The notes under the pieces: model-generated
Told to the model about the DNA's origin: nothing
Database searches by the model: none
What the model saw: the letters and a program-made list of their open reading frames with translations, nothing else
DNA from: an uncultured Hyphomonadaceae bacterium
GTDB lineage: Bacteria > Pseudomonadota > Alphaproteobacteria > Caulobacterales > Hyphomonadaceae
DNA: 64,000 nucleotides
Reading direction: 5' to 3'
Assembly (NCBI GenBank): GCA_913057945.1
Contig: CAJXOF010000002.1
Location: 248,001-312,000 of the forward strand
Part shown: piece by piece, positions 49,484 to 58,789 of the stretch
Layout of the letters: each line of letters opens with the position of its first letter
Numbering within the stretch: position 1 is the stretch's first letter
Made by a program: the position numbers and the translations under genes

Positions 49484-49579
49484 TATTTGCGCTGTGGCTG
49501 GGTCAATTGAAGATCATGTTTCCATGCTCTTAAATTTAGGGTAGAGTGCAAATTCGAGAAATAACTAAGAAAGGTTTAG

Positions 49580-50446
49580 GCTTTCTCTAAACAAACGAGA
49601 CAGAAGCGTGTTTGTATATTTTGTGGCGCAAGCGGACTAAGTGGAGAACACTTTTGGCCTGTTTGGGCACACGATTATTTGGGCCTTGATGGTAGCAGTC
49701 GTGTTTCTGAATTGCATACTTCTGCGCCTTTAGCTGGTTACTACGAGCCGCCTACTGTACGTAAGAAGAATAGCCACCTTGCAAATAAAAAGCTCAGAGT
49801 AGTTTGTATGCGATGTAATAATGGCTGGATGAGCTCCGTTGAGAGTGACGCCAAGCCATTGCTTCTACCCTTAATTAAAGGGGAAGCATTTTTGCTATCA
49901 AAAGCTGACGTAGCCACTATTTCTAAATGGATTGCTTTGAAAATCATAATAAGCGAGCACGAGAATCCAAAGAACCAAGTGACGCCGCGAGAGGACCGCG
50001 AAAAATTTATGAGGGATGGTGTAGTTCCCAGTTACTTCGACATAAGAATTGCAAACCATTCGTGTACTTCGCAAGTTGGTTTTTTTCGAAAAACTTGGAC
50101 TATTTTAGTGGCGCGGGGTGAGTCTCCTCCAAAGCCTCGAGAAGAATTTCCGGTCAAGAATATACAGGACGTACACTTCATTATCGGTAGTTTACTTGTT
50201 GTAGGAGGGGCATCTCGTAGCAACATCCGAATTGGCGAGATGTTCAATGTCGTTCCTGACGCGCTCCCCCGTATATGGCCTTTGCCAGAGGGACGGTTGT
50301 CTTGGCCGCCACAGCGAGTTCTAGTAAACCCACAAATTCAAATGCTTCTAAAGCGGGTAGATACATTTCTGAATTTAAGTCGGCCTAAATGGTGTGAACA
50401 TCCGAGTGAGCCACTAAATTGGAGTGCCAAAGAGCCTGACCCGTAG
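49580..50446 (+). CDS. HNH-type zinc-finger nuclease-like protein lacking a canonical start
   Basis: The frame between the stop at 49577 and the stop at 50446 encodes CIFCGASGLSGEHFWPVWAHDYL and then VVCMRCNNGWMSSVE. That is a CxxC...EH...W...CxxCNNGW pattern of HNH-like zinc-binding proteins. No ATG, GTG or TTG occurs in frame before the first CxxC; the first is TTG 49679, which would remove it. The gene is therefore 5'-damaged or uses a rare start. About 240 further residues follow the finger and resemble nothing I know. The segment is far more AT-rich than its neighbours, indicating horizontal transfer. Confidence 0.65.
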   Translation, partial: AFSKQTRQKRVCIFCGASGLSGEHFWPVWAHDYLGLDGSSRVSELHTSAPLAGYYEPPTVRKKNSHLANKKLRVVCMRCNNGWMSSVESDAKPLLLPLIKGEAFLLSKADVATISKWIALKIIISEHENPKNQVTPREDREKFMRDGVVPSYFDIRIANHSCTSQVGFFRKTWTILVARGESPPKPREEFPVKNIQDVHFIIGSLLVVGGASRSNIRIGEMFNVVPDALPRIWPLPEGRLSWPPQRVLVNPQIQMLLKRVDTFLNLSRPKWCEHPSEPLNWSAKEPDP

Positions 50447-50499
50447 AGGCACGGACTAGTTCAATCCGTCTGATAACTCCCGCCCATAGACTCTCCTGC

Positions 50500-51159
50500 A
50501 TGAACGGGATAGCGGCATTCATTGAACAGGGGCTCAAGGCCGCGCAGGGCGCGGTGCTGGATGTGCGGGCGCAGGCCGGGCTGCATCTGGAGCCGGACTC
50601 GGTGTCGCGGCGCGTGCGCGCCAGGGTGCGCGGACGGCTGAAGGCCATCGAGACGATTGTCCGGCGGCTGATCATCCTGATGGCGGCGGCGCTGGACCTG
50701 CCGCCTCTCACGCAAGCCTGCCCCGGCCAGACCGGCGCGGCGGCTTCCGCCCCGCGCCCGGCGCTTGCCGACACGGTGGAGGATGTTACGGACACTTTCG
50801 GGACCAGTTATGGACCAGTCCATCGCCTCTGCCTGACCGGGCGGCGCACCGCCGGTCTCATGGATTGGCAGGACGCCTTCGCGGGGAAGGGGGCCGCGCA
50901 GGCGCTCGCCGCCGGGCCGGTTCCCGCCGCGCCGCTGATCGCGCGCATCATCGCGCTGCAACGCCTGCTGAAAGATCCGGGGCCTGCCGCCAAACGGCTC
51001 GCCCGCCATCTGGCGCAGATGAAGGCAAGGCAAGAGCCGCGCCCCATCTGCCCGCCCAGTACCGGCAATTTCCGCCTCGGCGCAGAGCTGGGCACAGTGG
51101 CCAGCGCCCTGCCGGGCCTTGTCAGCCGCGCCGTCGCGGACTGGCCGGACACGTCCTGA
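50500..51159 (+). CDS. hypothetical protein (219 aa)
   Basis: The product is GC-rich, with normal codon use for this chromosome. It has a helical N-terminus (MNGIAAFIEQGLKAAQGAV) and a basic stretch (SRRVRARVRGRLKAIETIVRRLIILMAAALDLPP). The C-terminal half is Ala/Arg-rich with further helices (LIARIIALQRLLKDPGPAAKRLARHLAQMKAR). There is no clear membrane segment or catalytic motif and no recognised family. A long opposite-strand open frame overlaps it but looks non-coding. Confidence 0.6.
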   Translation: MNGIAAFIEQGLKAAQGAVLDVRAQAGLHLEPDSVSRRVRARVRGRLKAIETIVRRLIILMAAALDLPPLTQACPGQTGAAASAPRPALADTVEDVTDTFGTSYGPVHRLCLTGRRTAGLMDWQDAFAGKGAAQALAAGPVPAAPLIARIIALQRLLKDPGPAAKRLARHLAQMKARQEPRPICPPSTGNFRLGAELGTVASALPGLVSRAVADWPDTS

Positions 51160-51233
51160 CATTGCGCACAATCAGGGGGATTGCCGGGGCGCTGCGCGCG
51201 TCTCCGGTCGCAGGCGCAGGCTTCGACGTCGCC

Positions 51234-51333
51234 CATCCTTCGACTTCGCTCAGGATGAGCTGATCTCGGGGGGCGGGTCTCCGGACTCATCCTGCCACCC
51301 TTCCGGACTCATCCTGAGCGAAGTCGAAGGATG
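51234..51333. repeat. perfect 26-bp inverted repeat with internal 15-bp direct repeat
   Basis: The arms 51234-51259 and 51308-51333 are exact reverse complements, centred on CTTCGACTTCGCTCAGGATG. Each arm is itself partly palindromic. TCCGGACTCATCCTG occurs at 51280-51294 and again at 51302-51316. It fills most of the 188-base gap between the hypothetical gene and the VWA operon end and looks like a dispersed chromosomal palindromic repeat. Confidence 0.8.
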
Positions 51334-51347
51334 AAAGCCGGACGCGC

Positions 51348-53396
51348 CTAACGCCCCTCGCGCCGCCAGGCCAGCAGCAGCAGGCCGATCAGGAAGGCTG
51401 CGGCGATGACGCCCGGCAACAGCGGCTGGCTGGAAGACGAGCGCACGGCATAGGCGCCGCGCTCGCGCAGGCCGAGCCAGTTGCCGCCCGCCGCATTGCC
51501 GCGCGGCCCGGTGCGGCGGATCTCCGGCAGATTCGTGCCGCTGGCATTCAGGCGGAAGACGCCGCCACTGGTCGCATCGGCCAGCGGCTCCAGCACCTTG
51601 GTCGTGGACTGAAGGTCTGCATATTCCTTCGGATTGGCCGGCCCGTTCAGCGCGACCGCTTCGAGCCCGCCCGCTTCGGCGCGGTAGAGGCCGAGCTGGT
51701 CAATCGGCGCCTCGGCCACGAACCGGCCGGGGCCATCCTGACGCCATTGCGGCTCGATGAAGCTGCCTTCCGGCGTCTCGACCACCAGCGGCGGGGCGGT
51801 ATCCAGCAGCGTACGCAGCTCGACGCGCGCGGTGTCGCCCTCGGCCACGAGGTTCAGCTTGCGCTCCTCCAGTTCCGGCTCCTTCATCATCCAGTGGACA
51901 ACCCGGCGCATCAGCTCGGCAAACGGCCCGCCACCATCATGCCCGCGCGCCCACAGCCAGATCTGGTCGGTCATCAACATGCCGACCCGGCCCTGGCCGA
52001 CGCGGTCGACGATCAGCAGCGGCTTGCCGCGCGGCCCACTCATCAGCACGTCGCCGGCCTGCGCCTCGGCATCGATATAACGCATCCAGCCGCCCCATTC
52101 GCGCCCCGCCAGCGGCATGGTCACGGCGTGGCGCTTGCCCGGCTCGGTCAGCTCCGGCGTGTATTCCCCGGTATAGACATCGCCCGTAGGGGAGGCGGGC
52201 AGGACCGAGGCCAGCGGCGAGCGCGCCAGGCTGCCCGGCCCGGCAAAGGGCTCGCCTGCGGCAATGAACAGCGCGCCGCCCTCGGTCACATAGCGGGACA
52301 TGTTGGCAAGATAGGACTGCGTGATGACGCCCCGGCGCTCATACTGGTCGAAGATGATGAGGTCGAATTCTTCCAGCTTCTCCTCGAACAATTCCTCGGT
52401 CGGAAAGGCGATCAGGGCCAGTTCCTCGGGCGGCGTATAATCCAGCTTGTAGGGCGGGCGCAGGATGGTGAAGTGGACAAGGTCCACTGACGGGTCGGAT
52501 TTGAGCAGGTCGCGCCAGACCCGGCCCGCCTGGTTCGGCTTGCCGGTCACGAGCAACACGCGCAATCGGTCGCGCACGCCGGACAGGGTCGCGGCGGTGC
52601 GGTTATTGGCCAGTGTCAGCTCCTCGCGCCCCGGCGGGGTCTCGACCACGATGACATTCTCGCCGCGCCGTTCGATCTCGATCGGCACGCTCGTATTCTC
52701 GCCGGGCGTGACATTCATCCGGCGCGGCGTGCCGCCATTCACCGAGAGTTCGATTTCGACCTCGCCTCCTTCGGCCAGCCCCGGATCATCGACGCGGACC
52801 ACCAGTTCCGCCATCTCGCCGACAATCCCGAAATCCGGCGCGTCCACGATGGACACCCGCCGGTCGCCCCGGTCCGGATCGCCAACAATCAGGCCATGCA
52901 GCGGGCCGATATGGCGCTCGTCCGAGTCCGGCTCGGGCAAATCATGCACCTGTCCATCGGTGATCAGGATGGCGCCGGCAATCCGGTCGCGCGGCACATC
53001 GGCCATCAGGCCTTCCAGCGCGCCATAGAGATTGGTGCCGTCCGCCCCCGGATCGCTCTCCAGGATGCGCACTTCCAGCGACGGGTCGGCGTCCAGCTCG
53101 GCATTCAGCGCGGCAAAGGCCGCAGAGGCCGCCGCCTCCCGTTCGCCGAACTCCATGCTTTCGGACCGGTCAAGGATGATCGCCGCGACCGAGGGCAGGG
53201 GCTCGCGTTCTTCCTGCACCAGCGAGGGGTTCGACAGGGCCGCGGCGAGCAGCGTCAGCGCCAGTCCGCGTGTTAGCCACGCCTTGCCGCGCAGGACGGC
53301 GTAGGCGAGCCAGGCCAGAGCGGCGAGCGTCACGACGGCCCACAGGACCGGCCAGCCAAGGAAAGGTTCAAAGCCGAGGCGTGTCGCGTCGATCAT
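51348..53396 (-). CDS. membrane VWA/glutamine-amidotransferase-like protein (last gene of MoxR operon)
   Basis: The 682-residue protein has two N-terminal membrane segments (about 15-35, 40-58), a VWA-like domain beginning AAIILDRSESMEFGE (DxSxS metal site) and a beta-rich middle. A class I glutamine amidotransferase-like domain (LRVLLVTGKPNQAGRVWRDLL ... DLIIFDQYERRGVI) follows, with a C-terminal membrane helix. A glutaminase nucleophile is not evident. It ends the MoxR-DUF58-DUF4159 operon and overlaps the previous gene by four bases. Confidence 0.85.
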   Translation of the reverse strand: MIDATRLGFEPFLGWPVLWAVVTLAALAWLAYAVLRGKAWLTRGLALTLLAAALSNPSLVQEEREPLPSVAAIILDRSESMEFGEREAAASAAFAALNAELDADPSLEVRILESDPGADGTNLYGALEGLMADVPRDRIAGAILITDGQVHDLPEPDSDERHIGPLHGLIVGDPDRGDRRVSIVDAPDFGIVGEMAELVVRVDDPGLAEGGEVEIELSVNGGTPRRMNVTPGENTSVPIEIERRGENVIVVETPPGREELTLANNRTAATLSGVRDRLRVLLVTGKPNQAGRVWRDLLKSDPSVDLVHFTILRPPYKLDYTPPEELALIAFPTEELFEEKLEEFDLIIFDQYERRGVITQSYLANMSRYVTEGGALFIAAGEPFAGPGSLARSPLASVLPASPTGDVYTGEYTPELTEPGKRHAVTMPLAGREWGGWMRYIDAEAQAGDVLMSGPRGKPLLIVDRVGQGRVGMLMTDQIWLWARGHDGGGPFAELMRRVVHWMMKEPELEERKLNLVAEGDTARVELRTLLDTAPPLVVETPEGSFIEPQWRQDGPGRFVAEAPIDQLGLYRAEAGGLEAVALNGPANPKEYADLQSTTKVLEPLADATSGGVFRLNASGTNLPEIRRTGPRGNAAGGNWLGLRERGAYAVRSSSSQPLLPGVIAAAFLIGLLLLAWRREGR

Positions 53397-56248
53397 TGCG
53401 GCCCTCCATCGGGAATATTGGTCGGCAGGCGTACCGGGCTTTCCTCCGGCTCATCGCCACCACCCAGCCGTTCCAGCAGGGCGGGGATATGCACCTGGTC
53501 ATCCTTGTAGTTTCCGGTCAGCACATACATGACGAGATTGACGCCGAAGCGCCGCGCCATTTCGCGCTGTTGCGCGCCGCCGTCTACGGAATAGAGGTCG
53601 CGACCCTGTTCATCCACCGCCCAGGCCGAGGCCCAGTCTGCATCGCCGATAATCAGGCGCGAGACGCCATCCCCGCGTGGTGCGCTGGCATCGCCCGCCT
53701 GTTCGATCCACAGATTGCGCTGTGCATAGCGCCCCGGAAAATCGTCCAGCAGATAGAAGCTGCGCGTCAGGACATGGTTCTCGCCAACGGTCTGCAGCGG
53801 CGGCGCGTCTAGCCCTTCGAGCAGGGTTTCCAGCTTTGTCACATCGGTCTGTGTCCCGATTGTGCCCCCGGCGCGTGTGTCGATCACCAGCGCGCCGCCG
53901 GAGCGGAGATAGGTGTTGAGATGCGCAATCGCCGTCTCCGACAGGGGCGGCATGGAGTCGGGCACATTGAAATAGATCAACGGGTACAGCTCCAGCGCGT
54001 CGGTTTCCAGGTTGACGCCATGCGGATCGGCCGGCTCGACCGACGTGCGCAGCCGCAATATGTTGGAGAGACCGAACAGGCCGGCGCGCGTGCGCGCGTT
54101 CAGGCCGCCATCCGGCGTCTCGACATAGGCCAGGCGCATTTCCAGCGCGGCGTCGATTTCCTTCTGCGTCGCATTGCCATTCGAGGGCAGGCGGATCGTC
54201 TTCGGATTGGTGTCGATCCGGCGATAGGTGCCATCCGGCAGCAACTCATACTGGAAGGGCTGGGCGGCGGCCTCCGGCGGCGGCATTGCAACCAGTGCGC
54301 CGCCCGCCACGAGACATGCCATCGCCGCGCCCTTGCCAAACCGGCGCAACCGTCCGGCGACGAACAGGGCAATGAACAAATCCAGCGCCAGCAGCACGGC
54401 GGCCAAGGTCAGCAACGGCCCTGCAAGGCGCAGCGACCGCGCCTCGGCATCGCCCAGCAGGCGCGCCGAGACGGGCCAATTGGTGATCATCTCAGGCCGC
54501 TTGCCGGCGCCGGCATTCAGTGCGCGCGTGCCGGCAGGTCCGCGATAGAGCCCCGGCGGGTGCGCCTCGGAAGGGTCGGTTGTCGCAAACTCCCCGGCTT
54601 TGAGCGGCGCGGCATTCGCGCCAGCGGTTGCCAGGCGTCCATAGCCGTCCAGAGTCAGGAAGGGCGTGTAGGCGCCTTCGGCATCGCCGACCGCTTCGCC
54701 GCGCCCGGCCGCGATGGAGCGGCGCAGCATCTGCGAGAAGGTGCCGGAATAGGCAAGGTCAGCCCAGTCCGGCCCGGCGGTCGTGTGGAACAGGACCAGC
54801 GTGCCGTCGCCGCGCATGTCGGCGGTCACCAGCGGCGAGCCATCGGCCAGCCGCGCCCAGGTCTTGGAGGCAAGCTCCGGTCCCGGCCGGGCGAGCACCT
54901 GCTGCTTGATACGCACGTCCGGCGGCACGGGCAGGCCCGCAAAAGGGGAGGTCTCCGGGAAGGCTGCCATCGCTTGAGGCTCATCCCAGGCGAGTGCCCC
55001 GCCCAGGGCCCGCGACGACCGGCGCAGCGCCACCGGCAGCAGGTCATCTCCCTGCGCAGCAAGGCGCGGACCGGCAAACCGGATCAGCGCGCCGCCTTCC
55101 TCGACCCAGGCGTGCAGCAATTCGGCATCCTGCGGCAGGATCTGCCCGACATCGCTCAGGATGATCGCATCGGGCGAGGCCGCGACAAGGTTTTCGATAC
55201 TGCCTTCGGAAATCGTCGCAAACGGTTCCAGAGCCTTGCGGATGTAATGCATGTCCGACAGCAGTGGCTGGGCCGTGCTGCCCGCATCGACGAGCCCGAC
55301 CCGGCGCGACCGGTCTGCGGAATCCCAGAGCCAGACCGTGCCTGCGCCCTGCTGACCAGTGACGCTGAACCGGGCGACCCGCGCCAGAGCGGCGGCGGGG
55401 ATGGTGAACTCGGCCATCGCGTCGGCCTGCCCGTCGGCAAAGTCGAGGGGCGCGGTCGCCAGTGCAGAGCCATCAATCGTCATGGCGGAAACATACCCCG
55501 TCGCGATGCCCCTTCCAGAGGCGCGGCGGGCGGTGACGGTCACGGAATCCGTCTGTGAGCGAATGCCGGAGATCACCACCGGGCCAGTCGGCGCGGCGGC
55601 ATAGACCGTCAGCGGCGCGATACCCGACAGCGCGCGGGCAAAGGCCTGCCCGTCCTCGCCCTGAAGGCCATCGCTGGCCCAGAAGATGCGGTCGGGTTTG
55701 AAGCCGGAGGTCTCCAGCCGCTCAAGCGCATCGGCGCGGTCCGGCGCCCAGGCTTGCGGTCTCAGCGACGTCAGGCGCTTGCCCATATCGGCGCGGGAAA
55801 TGCGCTCGGCCGGGTCGGGATTGAATTGCTGCGGCGCGGTCAGCAGCAGATGGACTGGCGCGTCACGATTGCCCGTGTCCAGCGTGGCCGTCGCGGCATT
55901 GACAAGGTCTGGCCAGCGCGGGGCGGATGGCCAGCCATTGTCGACCACGATCAGCAGGCTGCCGGTGCCTTCCACCGTCTCGGTCTGCGCGCCCGGTGCA
56001 TAAACCGGTTGCGACAGGCCAAGGACCGCGGCGGCAATTGCCAGCGTACGGATCAGCCAGACCCACCAGGGCGTGCGCGCGGGCGTCTCCTCCTGCGGCT
56101 CGATCCCGTCGAGCAATTGCAGCGACGGCAATTCCGCATGGCGGGGGGCAGGGGGCGTCGCCCGCAGGATCCACCAGATGATTGGCAGTGCGGCGAGCGC
56201 GGCAAGCGCCCAGGGCGCGCCGAGCAGGAAAGGCCCGAGCGAAGTCAT
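53393..56248 (-). CDS. BatA-N/DUF4159 domain membrane protein
   Basis: The 951-residue protein begins with a BatA-type N-terminus (FLLGAPWALAALAALPIIWWILRATPPAP) with two membrane helices and has a large extracytoplasmic middle. A further pair of helices (around LLTLAAVLLALDLFIALFVAG and AAMACLVAGGALVAMPP) precedes a C-terminal DUF4159 domain (FQYELLPDGTYRRIDTNPKT ... LYPLIYFNVPDSMPPLSETAIAHLNTYLRSGGALVIDTR). It overlaps both neighbouring genes as ATGA. Operons of this type are linked to envelope integrity and MoxR-assisted metal or cofactor loading, but the role is unproven. Confidence 0.92.
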   Translation of the reverse strand: MTSLGPFLLGAPWALAALAALPIIWWILRATPPAPRHAELPSLQLLDGIEPQEETPARTPWWVWLIRTLAIAAAVLGLSQPVYAPGAQTETVEGTGSLLIVVDNGWPSAPRWPDLVNAATATLDTGNRDAPVHLLLTAPQQFNPDPAERISRADMGKRLTSLRPQAWAPDRADALERLETSGFKPDRIFWASDGLQGEDGQAFARALSGIAPLTVYAAAPTGPVVISGIRSQTDSVTVTARRASGRGIATGYVSAMTIDGSALATAPLDFADGQADAMAEFTIPAAALARVARFSVTGQQGAGTVWLWDSADRSRRVGLVDAGSTAQPLLSDMHYIRKALEPFATISEGSIENLVAASPDAIILSDVGQILPQDAELLHAWVEEGGALIRFAGPRLAAQGDDLLPVALRRSSRALGGALAWDEPQAMAAFPETSPFAGLPVPPDVRIKQQVLARPGPELASKTWARLADGSPLVTADMRGDGTLVLFHTTAGPDWADLAYSGTFSQMLRRSIAAGRGEAVGDAEGAYTPFLTLDGYGRLATAGANAAPLKAGEFATTDPSEAHPPGLYRGPAGTRALNAGAGKRPEMITNWPVSARLLGDAEARSLRLAGPLLTLAAVLLALDLFIALFVAGRLRRFGKGAAMACLVAGGALVAMPPPEAAAQPFQYELLPDGTYRRIDTNPKTIRLPSNGNATQKEIDAALEMRLAYVETPDGGLNARTRAGLFGLSNILRLRTSVEPADPHGVNLETDALELYPLIYFNVPDSMPPLSETAIAHLNTYLRSGGALVIDTRAGGTIGTQTDVTKLETLLEGLDAPPLQTVGENHVLTRSFYLLDDFPGRYAQRNLWIEQAGDASAPRGDGVSRLIIGDADWASAWAVDEQGRDLYSVDGGAQQREMARRFGVNLVMYVLTGNYKDDQVHIPALLERLGGGDEPEESPVRLPTNIPDGGPQ

Positions 56249-57111
56249 GCCTTGGCCCCGAACGTCTCGACCTGTGCTTTCAACCGGGCAGCGCCCTGAA
56301 GGCTCGACTGGCCGACCGTATGCGTTACCAGCCGCCAGCCCATCTGTGTGGCCAGTCTGCGCAATCCGTCCCGCTGTTCGGCAAAGCGGCGGAGATAAGC
56401 CTCGCGCATCGTCTCGGCCCGGCCAAGGATACGGTCGGACTCTGTGCCGGGACGGCTGAGCTTGGTGCGGCCTTCAAACGGGAAGCTTTCCTCGATGGGA
56501 GCCGAGATTGCCAGCAGCACGCCTTCCGGGCATTTCGCGGCCAGCGGTCCAAGCCGGGCCTGCCACTCGGCCAGCGGCGCGTAAAAGTCAGACGCCAGAA
56601 TAATTGTTGCAGCGGATTTCGGCGGCGACGGGAACTGGTCCTGCGTGCCGCGCTCCAGGTCTTCCGCAAGGCGCGCCACCGCCTTCTTGCCAAAGCTGGC
56701 TGTCCGGCCCGCGCCGAGCATGCCGATGCGTTCGCCATCCTTTGACATCATGATGCCGATGGACAGCATCAGGAGCTGGGCCTCTTCGGCCTTGGTGCGG
56801 AGGTCGCCCTCGCCCTTCCAGCGGAAGCCCGGCGCGTCATCGCACCAGAACAGCACCGTGCGCGCGGTCTCCAATTCTGTTTCGCGTACGAACAATTCCG
56901 TGCCCTTGGCAGAGCGGCGCCAGTCGACCCGGTCGGCGGCGTCTTCCTGCGCATAGCGGCGATACTGCCAGAAATGCTCGCCCGTGCCGGCGCGGCGACG
57001 ACCTGCCGAGCCGATATGCGCAGCCTCGCTCGCCTCGGCCTTGAAGTTCAGGCCGGGCAATTGGCGGGCAAGGCTCTCGGCCTCAGCACGTAGATCGGCG
57101 GAGGGAGTCAT
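56245..57111 (-). CDS. DUF58 domain-containing protein
   Basis: The 288-residue protein has the DUF58 core GTGEHFWQYRRYAQEDAADRVDWRRSAKGTELFVRETELETARTVLFWCDD, a VWA-like fold with the conserved D-x-R-x-I/V-x-W-R-x-S pattern. Partners of this family work with MoxR ATPases. It lies between moxR (11-base gap) and the DUF4159 gene (four-base overlap). Confidence 0.94.
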   Translation of the reverse strand: MTPSADLRAEAESLARQLPGLNFKAEASEAAHIGSAGRRRAGTGEHFWQYRRYAQEDAADRVDWRRSAKGTELFVRETELETARTVLFWCDDAPGFRWKGEGDLRTKAEEAQLLMLSIGIMMSKDGERIGMLGAGRTASFGKKAVARLAEDLERGTQDQFPSPPKSAATIILASDFYAPLAEWQARLGPLAAKCPEGVLLAISAPIEESFPFEGRTKLSRPGTESDRILGRAETMREAYLRRFAEQRDGLRRLATQMGWRLVTHTVGQSSLQGAARLKAQVETFGAKA

Positions 57112-57122
57112 ATAAGGGGTCG

Positions 57123-58121
57123 CTATGCCACCTTCCGGGCAAGGTCATTGATCAAATCGGTCAAGCTCGGCGCCTCTCCCGTCGGGTCGTAGCGCATCGC
57201 CATCCGGTGGCCGAGGCAGGGCTCTGCCAGTGCCTCGACATCCTCGATGCTCGGCGCAAGGCGGCCCCTCAGGAGCGCGCGGCTCCGCGCCGCCAGCATC
57301 AGCGCCTGACCGGCACGGGGCGAAGGCCCCCAATCCACCAGCCGCTTCACGCGCTCGTCGGTGGTCTGTTCCGGCCGGGCATCGCGCACGAGGCCGAGAA
57401 TGGCCGAGACAATTTTCTCGCCCACCGGCATCCGCCGCACGAGCCCTTGCAGCGCGATCAGCCGGTCGGCGTCGAGCGCCGGGCGGACGACATTGTCATC
57501 GCCGGTCGTCGTCTCGATCAGGATGCGGCGCTCGGTGTCGAGGTCGGGATAGTTCACATCGACCTTCAGCAGGAAGCGGTCCAGCTGCGCCTCGGGCAGG
57601 GGATAGGTGCCTTCCTGCTCGATCGGGTTCTGCGTCGCCAGCACATGGAAGGGCGCGGGCAGATCATGGCGCACGCCGGCCACGGTGACATGGCGCTCCT
57701 GCATCGACTGGAGCAAGGCAGACTGGGTGCGCGGGCTGGCGCGGTTGATCTCGTCGGCCATCAGCAGCTGGGTGAAGATCGGCCCTTTGAGGAAGCGGAA
57801 GGTGCGCTGTCCGGTCGGGCTTTCGTCCAGCACTTCAGAGCCAATAATGTCGGATGGCATCAGGTCTGGCGTGAACTGGATGCGCTGGTTTGCGAGGCCG
57901 AGCGCGGTGCCCATCGCTTCGACGAGGCGCGTCTTGGCAAGGCCCGGCGCGCCGATCAGCAGGGCATGGCCCCCGGCCAGTACGGCGGCCAAAGCCAGCT
58001 CAACCACCCGGTCCTGGCCGAACACGGCTTTCGCAATTTCGGCCTTTACCTGTGCCAGCGTCTCGGCGGCGGATTCGGCTTCTGCGATGATTGCATCACT
58101 TACCTGGTCAGTATCGGCCAT
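57123..58121 (-). CDS. MoxR family AAA+ ATPase
   Basis: The 332-residue chaperone-like ATPase has Walker [17 protein letters not shown], Walker [25 protein letters not shown], sensor 1 [22 protein letters not shown] and a C-terminal lid. MoxR proteins remodel or activate VWA-domain partners, here probably the downstream DUF58 and VWA proteins. ATG 58121 is preferred; a TTG directly before it is also at a good distance from GGAGG. It is divergent from the DUF1285 gene. Confidence 0.96.
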   Translation of the reverse strand: MADTDQVSDAIIAEAESAAETLAQVKAEIAKAVFGQDRVVELALAAVLAGGHALLIGAPGLAKTRLVEAMGTALGLANQRIQFTPDLMPSDIIGSEVLDESPTGQRTFRFLKGPIFTQLLMADEINRASPRTQSALLQSMQERHVTVAGVRHDLPAPFHVLATQNPIEQEGTYPLPEAQLDRFLLKVDVNYPDLDTERRILIETTTGDDNVVRPALDADRLIALQGLVRRMPVGEKIVSAILGLVRDARPEQTTDERVKRLVDWGPSPRAGQALMLAARSRALLRGRLAPSIEDVEALAEPCLGHRMAMRYDPTGEAPSLTDLINDLARKVA

Positions 58122-58180
58122 CAAAAGGGCGCCTCCGGGTTTTCGATCTGAATAAACAAACCTATGTCTAAGGCCGGATC

Positions 58181-58783
58181 ATGGCGGAGCAAAACGTGAA
58201 TTCCAGTGCCACAACCACAATCAGTCTCGAAGAGACGCTTAAAGCGATCCTTCCCGATGGCAAGGTGGAGGGCAAGCTGCCGCCGGTTCATTTGTGGAAT
58301 CCGGGTCGCTCGGCCGATATCGGCATGGAAATCCGCGCCGATGGCAGCTGGTGGCATGACGGCGACCGGATAAACCGCGAGCGGCTGGTGAAGCTGTTTT
58401 CCCGCATCCTGCGCAAGGAAGAGGACGGTTCGGTCTGGCTGGTCACGCCCTACGAAAAAGTGATCGTTCATGTCGCCGACGCGCCCTTCATCGCCGTGCG
58501 TGTGGAACGGGCAGGCGAGGAAGGGCCGCACCAGACACTGGCCTTCGTCACCAATCTGGGCGATGTGACGCTGGCAGGGCCGGACGCGCCGCTGCGCGTC
58601 GAGACCGATCCCGAAACCGGAGAGCCTTCCCCCTATGTATTGGTGCGCGGACAGCTCGAAGCCAAACTTGCCCGGCCCGTCTTCTACGAGCTTGCCAATA
58701 TGGCAGAGCCTGCGCCCGATGGGTCCGACACGCTGGGCGTGTGGAGTCAAGGCGTCTTCTTCCCCCTCGGTCCGGCGGCCTGA
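58181..58783 (+). CDS. DUF1285 domain-containing protein
   Basis: The 200-residue protein shows the DUF1285 core PPVHLWNPGRSADIGMEIRADGSWWHDGDRINRERLVKLFSRILRKEEDGSVWLVTPYEKVIVHVADAPF. The family is conserved in alpha- and gammaproteobacteria and its function is unknown. nudL begins six bases after the stop, so the two are cotranscribed. Confidence 0.94.
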   Translation: MAEQNVNSSATTTISLEETLKAILPDGKVEGKLPPVHLWNPGRSADIGMEIRADGSWWHDGDRINRERLVKLFSRILRKEEDGSVWLVTPYEKVIVHVADAPFIAVRVERAGEEGPHQTLAFVTNLGDVTLAGPDAPLRVETDPETGEPSPYVLVRGQLEAKLARPVFYELANMAEPAPDGSDTLGVWSQGVFFPLGPAA

Positions 58784-58789
58784 TCCGGC

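Noticed and set aside
49580-50446. Complete anti-phage defence system
   Set aside because: Only one damaged HNH-like gene is present, with no partner, integrase or methylase; calling a system would go beyond the sequence.
53921-55558. 545-residue plus-strand reading frame
   Set aside because: Arg/Gln-rich composition typical of the antisense of a GC-rich gene; it lies wholly inside the DUF4159 gene, whose protein has recognisable domains.
57123-58121. MoxR-VWA conflict or defence cassette
   Set aside because: The operon has the standard chromosomal DUF58-BatA/DUF4159 order with normal base composition, not that of a mobile defence island.
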